Part shown: positions 5,165 to 8,527 of the stretch, piece after piece
Position numbering within the stretch: position 1 is the stretch's first letter
Layout of the letters: each line of letters begins with the position of its first letter
Assembly: GCA_018818235.1 (NCBI GenBank)
Contig: JAHISE010000106.1
Coordinates: 1-8,527 of the forward strand
DNA: 8,527 nt
From: Patescibacteria group bacterium
Lineage (GTDB): Bacteria; Patescibacteriota; Gracilibacteria; Peribacterales; Peribacteraceae
Reading direction: 5' to 3'
Notes under the pieces: model-generated
Databases searched by the model: none
Told to the model about the DNA's origin: nothing
The model's input: the letters and a program-made list of their open reading frames with translations, nothing else
Made by a program: the position numbers and the translations under genes

Positions 5165-5243
5165 AGGGGTCGCTAGTCACTCGTCACTCGTCACTGGTCA
5201 ATATTGTCGAGACTAGTGACTAGAGACCAGAGACCAGTGACCC
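5165..5243 (-). repeat. Dispersed 3'-flank repeat, copy 1 (after the PRC-barrel gene)
   Basis: The segment is built from the words GTCACT, GACTAG and GACCAG. It matches 7258-7308 in reverse complement, over AGGGGTCGCT and GTCGAGACTAGTGACTAGAG, and carries extra internal duplications (TCGTCAC units and AGACC units). TCACTGGTC (5191-5199) can pair with GACCAGTGA (5232-5240). A core palindrome CAATATTG lies at 5199-5206. Confidence 0.85.
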
Positions 5244-5295
5244 TATACACTCTTCTTACAATACTTAAACTAAGTTCATCTGACTCACAACACTC

Positions 5296-5856
5296 TCATC
5301 CCGGCCTCACCACCCCCCTATCAGCCATATCCTGAAGTTTTTCCAGAGTATCTACAGGATCTATTGCCTCTTTTTCTTCTACCGGTAAATCAGAATCACG
5401 AACCAATATTGCTTCCTCTTTGATTTCAATAATTTCTGATGCCGGCACAGCACCCCTCCATCTAAAAAACTTTTTAGGGAACAGCCATGTAATTCTCATG
5501 CTTGCAGTATCAAACTGAACGTCTTTGCATTTCCCCAAAATCTTTCCGCTTTCCGTAATTACTTTCTGACCAATAACTGTTCGTTTATCTTTTAACAGAG
5601 GCTCCAGTCTTATCCTTTCTTCTGCGGGCGCAAGAACATCAGCATCTAAAATTGATATATGTGTTCCCCATTTAATTACATCAAGATTTGAACAGAAGAG
5701 TGCCCTGCTACCTGCAAACCCGGGGACATCTATGTATAGCCCTTCGACCTTGCCCTTATCAGGATCAATTAATATATCCGAAAGATTACCTACAACGTGT
5801 TCTTCTTGTTGTTCTATTACAGGGAGTCCGAGGGAAGTGGATAATCTAAGATGCAT
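5296..5856 (-). CDS. PRC-barrel domain protein (two barrels)
   Basis: A 186-residue cytosolic protein with no signal peptide or membrane helix. Residues ~1-80 read as a PRC-barrel: LGLPVIEQQEEHVVGNLSDI, then LIDPDKGKVEGLYIDV. A second related unit at ~92-160 (VIGQKVITESGKILGKCKDV..FDTASMRITWLF) ends with EIIEIKEEAILV. PRC-barrels are small beta domains found in the photosynthetic reaction centre H subunit and in RimM; double-barrel stand-alone versions are common but of unclear function. The C-terminal ~25 residues (EEKEAIDPVDTLEKLQDMADRG) are helical and acidic. The start at ATG 5856 is supported because the barrel begins at once. The gene is divergent from prs with a MITE-like repeat between, and is followed by a dispersed repeat. 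I am sure of the fold but not of the role. Confidence 0.8.
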   Translation of the reverse strand: MHLRLSTSLGLPVIEQQEEHVVGNLSDILIDPDKGKVEGLYIDVPGFAGSRALFCSNLDVIKWGTHISILDADVLAPAEERIRLEPLLKDKRTVIGQKVITESGKILGKCKDVQFDTASMRITWLFPKKFFRWRGAVPASEIIEIKEEAILVRDSDLPVEEKEAIDPVDTLEKLQDMADRGVVRPG

Positions 5857-5910
5857 GATTCGATGATAGTGATATTAGTTAGAGTGTTCCATATTATTGG
5901 AGATTTTTTC

Positions 5911-6179
5911 GGACGTCGGACGTATCAGGAGAAAATTCGTTGGAATTGACAGTTTAAAAAGTAAGATAATGTAATAACATCTTCCCCTCCCCTAGGGAGG
6001 GGCAAGGGGAGGGGGTTGGAAATAATATTGACCTCCTCCCACTGTCCCCCTCCCACTGGGAGGGGAGAATAAGCCTAACAATCTTCAAATATTGTTGTCG
6101 TTATTACTCTAAATACAATTATCAGTAGTATTATCAATTATTTGCTAAAGTGAATTATCTGCTGATCTGTCCGACGTCC
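5911..6179. mobile_element. MITE-like element with imperfect terminal inverted repeats
   Basis: Positions 5911-5941 and the reverse complement of 6149-6179 agree at 25 of 31 bases. Both begin GGACGTCGGAC, followed by a shared ATCAG, AGA and AATTC. The 269-bp interior has no coding frame. At its centre it has a large GC-rich imperfect palindrome with two hairpins. No target-site duplication is evident. It lies between the divergent PRC-barrel and prs genes. It could be a non-autonomous transposable element or a structured dispersed repeat. Confidence 0.55.
5984..6065. repeat. Paired GC-rich hairpins and potential G-quadruplex
   Basis: Two hairpins have the same 8-bp stem CCCCTCCC / GGGAGGGG: 5984-6002 with loop CTA and 6047-6065 with loop ACT. 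Between and around them are further G and C runs, so the whole segment is roughly palindromic. The plus strand at 5995-6015 reads GGG-A-GGGG-CAA-GGGG-A-GGGGG, a canonical four-run G-quadruplex pattern. Confidence 0.8.
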
Positions 6180-6220
6180 TAATAGTGCTCTAATTGCTAT
6201 CCAAACCCACTAAAATCCCC

Positions 6221-6226
6221 TATAAT
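6221..6226 (+). promoter_or_regulatory. -10 box of prs
   Basis: A perfect TATAAT lies 9 nt before the ATG at 6236. Initiation at the usual distance would fall about at the start codon, so the mRNA is probably leaderless. No Shine-Dalgarno sequence is present. Confidence 0.65.
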
Positions 6227-6235
6227 AGACTTACC

Positions 6236-7165
6236 ATGCACTTATTTGCAGGTTCATCCCATCCGGCATTAGCTGATTCCCTTGCCAAAGAGCTTGGAGT
6301 GGAATTGGGTAAAATCGATCTTAAAACATTCAGTTGCGGAGAAAGGTACATTAAGTTTGGTGAAACTATTCGTGGCAAAGAGGTCTATATTCTCCAAACT
6401 GCAACAACAAAATCCGATAACGATTTGATGGAGCTCTTCCTGATCTGTCAGGCAGCAAGGCTTAGCTTTGCCAAAAGTGTAAATGTAATAATGCCTAACT
6501 TTCCTTATGCACGCCAAGACCGTGTTGCAGAACCACGTGAACCAATATCCGCAAAACTTATTGCGCACTTACTGGAAGAGTCCGGAGCTGATCATGTTAT
6601 TACGTTGGACCTTCACTCAAGTCAGATACAGGGATTCTTCTCCATTCCTGTTGATGCACTGGACACAAGAACAATCTTTGCAGAGTACTTTACAAACAAA
6701 AATCTAAACGATCCTGTGGTTGTATCACCGGATGCAGGTGGTGCCAAACGCGCAAAGAAATTTGCGGATTTGATAGGTGCGGAACTTGCCATCATTCATA
6801 AATCACGACCACAGCACCATGAGACTGAAGTTGTTGAACTGGTTGGAGATATAGAAGGACAACCATGCATCTTGTTCGACGATATGATTGATACCGGAGG
6901 AAGCCTGGTAGCCGCTAAGAATGCATTAATAGAACGTGGTGCACATCCGGACGTTTACGCAGCTGCAACTCACGGCATCTTCTCCGGCAATGCTCCCCAG
7001 ATACTTGAAAAAGGAGGATTCAAAGAAGTTGTTGTTACAGACAGTGTGCCTACCGAAGGCAAGGAATTCACCGGATTAAAGATATTACCTGTAGCTCCTC
7101 TTTTGGCAGAGGTGCTTGGACACATAGAAAGAGGAGAGAGTGTGACGAAGATATATGAGAAGTAG
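6236..7165 (+). CDS. prs: Ribose-phosphate pyrophosphokinase (PRPP synthetase)
   Basis: A 309-residue cytosolic enzyme that makes PRPP from ribose 5-phosphate and ATP, the precursor of nucleotides, His, Trp and NAD. Visible motifs: LFAGSSHPALADSLA at the N-terminus; FSCGERYIKF (33-42; the family usually has FSDGE); NDLMELFLICQAAR; MPNFPYARQDR (86-96, ATP-binding RQD); LDLHSSQIQGFF (124-135); the catalytic flexible loop IIHKSRP (186-192; E. coli has KRRP, so the middle Arg is Ser here while the outer Lys and Arg remain); and the PRPP loop FDDMIDTGGS (214-223). Length is normal. I chose ATG 6236 because MHLFAGSS aligns with the family start and TATAAT sits just upstream. The longer frame from 6194 would pass through the promoter. 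The gene is monocistronic and convergent with the pilin-like gene. Confidence 0.95.
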   Translation: MHLFAGSSHPALADSLAKELGVELGKIDLKTFSCGERYIKFGETIRGKEVYILQTATTKSDNDLMELFLICQAARLSFAKSVNVIMPNFPYARQDRVAEPREPISAKLIAHLLEESGADHVITLDLHSSQIQGFFSIPVDALDTRTIFAEYFTNKNLNDPVVVSPDAGGAKRAKKFADLIGAELAIIHKSRPQHHETEVVELVGDIEGQPCILFDDMIDTGGSLVAAKNALIERGAHPDVYAAATHGIFSGNAPQILEKGGFKEVVVTDSVPTEGKEFTGLKILPVAPLLAEVLGHIERGESVTKIYEK

Positions 7166-7257
7166 GATATTGGTTTTTGTTGAGGCTTTGTATGTTGATA
7201 GGCATTTTTGAGGAGTCAAATATACCTTGGTTGTTTCTAATTTAATTGAACATTTGG

Positions 7258-7308
7258 TAGTCACTGGTCTCTAGTCACTAGTCTCGACGATATCGACCAG
7301 CGACCCCT
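7258..7308 (+). repeat. Dispersed 3'-flank repeat, copy 2 (after prs)
   Basis: A shorter copy of the repeat at 5165-5243, in opposite absolute orientation but in the same orientation relative to the gene upstream of it. The core palindrome is CGATATCG (7288-7295), where copy 1 has CAATATTG. CTGGTC (7264-7269) can pair with GACCAG (7295-7300). Confidence 0.85.
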
Positions 7309-7344
7309 AACATTTTCAATCTATTGCATCATTTTGATATACCC

Positions 7345-7371
7345 AAAAACCTCCCCATTCGCATGAGGAGG
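7345..7371 (-). terminator. Intrinsic terminator of the pilin-like gene
   Basis: On the minus strand CCTCCTC pairs with GGGGAGG (one G-T wobble) around loop ATGCGAAT, followed by TTTTT. It starts 23 nt past the TAA. Confidence 0.75.
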
Positions 7372-7393
7372 CCTTTGTAATCCTAAACTCTAA

Positions 7394-7756
7394 TTATCCA
7401 CCTGCGACATTCGTTGCAATAAAGTCAACGATTGCTCTGGCTAGCAGAATAACGATCAAGCCCAATATGGCAAACAGAATAGTCTTCTTTCCCTTTTCAA
7501 CAGCCTCCTGTTCTCCCTGTGATATTACAAGGCGAATACCGGCAATTACGATTACTACAACAGCAATCAATGCCATAATATTGAGTATTGTAGTAGTAAT
7601 ACCGATAATGATTGATCTGGCATCTCCATTTGGACCGCCAAGATTTGGGACCTCGCCAAAGATACCGTTATTGGCATAAGCGACAGGAACACCGGCAAGC
7701 CAGTAGTAAGCGGCACCGCAAGTACTAAGGTAAGAAGTCTTTAATGTTTTTAACAT
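7394..7756 (-). CDS. Pilin-like small membrane protein (TrbC/VirB2-like topology)
   Basis: A 120-residue protein with an N-terminal export signal (MLKTLKTSYLSTCGAAYYWL..., probable cleavage after AYA at ~28) and a short Gly/Asn/Pro-rich loop. Two hydrophobic helices follow (~49-78 SIIIGITTTILNIMALIAVV; ~92-114 TILFAILGLIVILLARAIVD), separated by a short charged turn GEQEAVEKGKK. The two-helix hairpin with a charged cytoplasmic loop and the motif IAGIRLVISQG is typical of the TrbC/VirB2-like 'pilin' proteins that are abundant in CPR genomes. The role there is not established: a surface pilus or a membrane pore are the options. It has its own terminator and is followed upstream by another membrane protein on the same strand, 107 nt away. 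A TATACT box directly abuts the ATG, too close to be its own promoter. Confidence 0.75.
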   Translation of the reverse strand: MLKTLKTSYLSTCGAAYYWLAGVPVAYANNGIFGEVPNLGGPNGDARSIIIGITTTILNIMALIAVVVIVIAGIRLVISQGEQEAVEKGKKTILFAILGLIVILLARAIVDFIATNVAGG

Positions 7757-7863
7757 AGTATAAAAGGGGGTAATTGCCTTACATTGTTATTCAAATGTAT
7801 GTATTTGCGCAAGGTTAAGACTGTTCAAGTGCTCAATAAGTCTTGACTATAGCTTACGAATAT

Positions 7864-8427
7864 TTACTCGCTACTTAAAAAGCCCACACCTAACAGTAAT
7901 ATTGCAGGTAACGAAAACCATAAGTCCTGATTAAAGGCTAGTAATTGCATCAACTTACTTTGTTGAACCATGGCAGAAATGCTGGCGGACTCGGTAATAC
8001 CTGCGTCGAGTATGGCACCTCCCGCTACAAAAGAGAGGAGAGTGGCAAGGATTAATCCGGCGGTTGCAAAACCGAATAAACCGGTAATTAAAACATTCAA
8101 CGCACTGCCGGTTTCCTTCCCGTACTGAATCTCTATTCCGCCTCGAACTACTATAAATATGATTGCAGCGATAAATATAACCAGTTTTGTGACTGCAAGA
8201 ATGGATGAATCCACAGAAAGACCAACCATAGTAAGCATGGTTTGGGACTCTCCGGTAACTCTCTCGAGGATATTTCCAAGACCCTGAACTGCAACTGTTG
8301 CAATGTAAGTGGCAATAATTACTTTTACCGATTCATGCTTACCAATAATAAATCCGTACGCAATAACCATCGCGAAGAACACGATGACGAAGAGATCCCA
8401 GCTCAGAGTAATATCCATGTAGAGCAT
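7864..8427 (-). CDS. Polytopic membrane protein of unknown function
   Basis: A 187-residue protein with about five hydrophobic segments: ~10-29 (WDLFVIVFFAMVIAYGFIIG), ~33-53, ~75-94 (ILAVTKLVIFIAAIIFIVV), a long one at ~108-137 (Gly-rich, GLFGFATAGLILATLLSFVAGG) and ~169-184. Charged motif GKHESVK follows the first helix, and RGGIEIQYGKETG lies in a loop. There is no signal peptide or enzymatic motif. I do not know the family, though the shape resembles conserved CPR membrane proteins found near pilin-like genes. The start could be ATG 8427 (AGGG four bases upstream) or the fourth codon ATG 8418, which has TAAAAT 7-8 nt upstream and would be leaderless. The same strand as the pilin-like gene suggests, but does not prove, a shared function. 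Confidence 0.75.
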   Translation of the reverse strand: MLYMDITLSWDLFVIVFFAMVIAYGFIIGKHESVKVIIATYIATVAVQGLGNILERVTGESQTMLTMVGLSVDSSILAVTKLVIFIAAIIFIVVRGGIEIQYGKETGSALNVLITGLFGFATAGLILATLLSFVAGGAILDAGITESASISAMVQQSKLMQLLAFNQDLWFSLPAILLLGVGFLSSE

Positions 8428-8478
8428 TTTACCCTAGTTGTTGGAGGTAATGCCAGTGAAACGTTGCTAGTTTCTAGT

Positions 8479-8520
8479 TTGCTCGTTGTTCGTTCTCATA
8501 TTAATAAATCAAACGAGCAA
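8479..8520. repeat. Short inverted repeat at the window edge
   Basis: TTGCTCGTT (8479-8487) pairs with AACGAGCAA (8512-8520) around a 24-nt AT-rich loop. It sits upstream of the polytopic membrane protein in a low-complexity stretch of short repeated words (CTAGTTT, CTCGTTG). It could belong to a neighbouring gene's 3' flank beyond the window. Confidence 0.55.
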
Positions 8521-8527
8521 CAAACAA

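Noticed and set aside
5166..5200. Short spaced GTCACTC repeats resembling a small CRISPR or tandem array
   Set aside because: The units are 7-8 bases with no spacers and belong to the dispersed 3'-flank repeat. No cas genes are present.

Overview
The window looks like a chromosomal piece of a small-genome bacterium, most likely a Patescibacteria/CPR lineage, with an accessory block spliced in on its left side. The lineage call is an inference. It rests on a short CPR-style two-helix pilin-like protein (7394-7756), a neighbouring conserved-looking polytopic membrane protein (7864-8427), a SemiSWEET/PQ-loop protein, a double PRC-barrel protein, a compact ribose-phosphate pyrophosphokinase, and start codons lying only about 7-10 nt after a -10 box, which suggests leaderless mRNAs. 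TAA, TAG and TGA all appear to end genes, so the standard bacterial code is assumed.

Left accessory block (1-3853). The window opens with the 3' end of an integrase-core transposase (3-158), overlapped by an IS1595-family transposase on the minus strand (99-1040). Next come an unrecognised 165-codon gene (1183-1680, minus) and an AT-rich gene-free stretch (1681-1977). The most notable locus is 1978-3853. A large serine recombinase gene (2337-3842, plus) runs into the antisense strand of an intact tRNA-Ile(GAT) gene (3777-3853, minus). It is bracketed by an 81-bp near-perfect inverted repeat (2212-2292 and 3702-3782, one mismatch). Each arm carries, at once, recombinase C-terminal codons on one strand and the tRNA 3' end (CCACCA) plus an intrinsic terminator on the other. 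The left arm lies in a minus-strand relic where the same recombinase codons continue into a different short C-terminal tail.

Right block (3854-8527). This looks like ordinary host sequence: SemiSWEET (minus), a secreted charge-segregated protein (minus), a PRC-barrel protein (minus), prs (plus), then a pilin-like protein and a polytopic membrane protein (both minus). The intergenic gaps hold small repeats. There is a duplicated palindrome upstream of the tRNA that mimics its acceptor strand. An inverted-repeat-bounded (MITE-like) element before prs contains two identical-stem hairpins and a potential G-quadruplex. A dispersed 3'-flank repeat occurs downstream of both the PRC-barrel gene and prs, in the same orientation relative to each gene, with a compensatory change in its core palindrome.

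The genes do not form one pathway. The left part is a pile-up of mobile elements around a tRNA-Ile integration site, and the right part is housekeeping and envelope genes, mostly transcribed singly.
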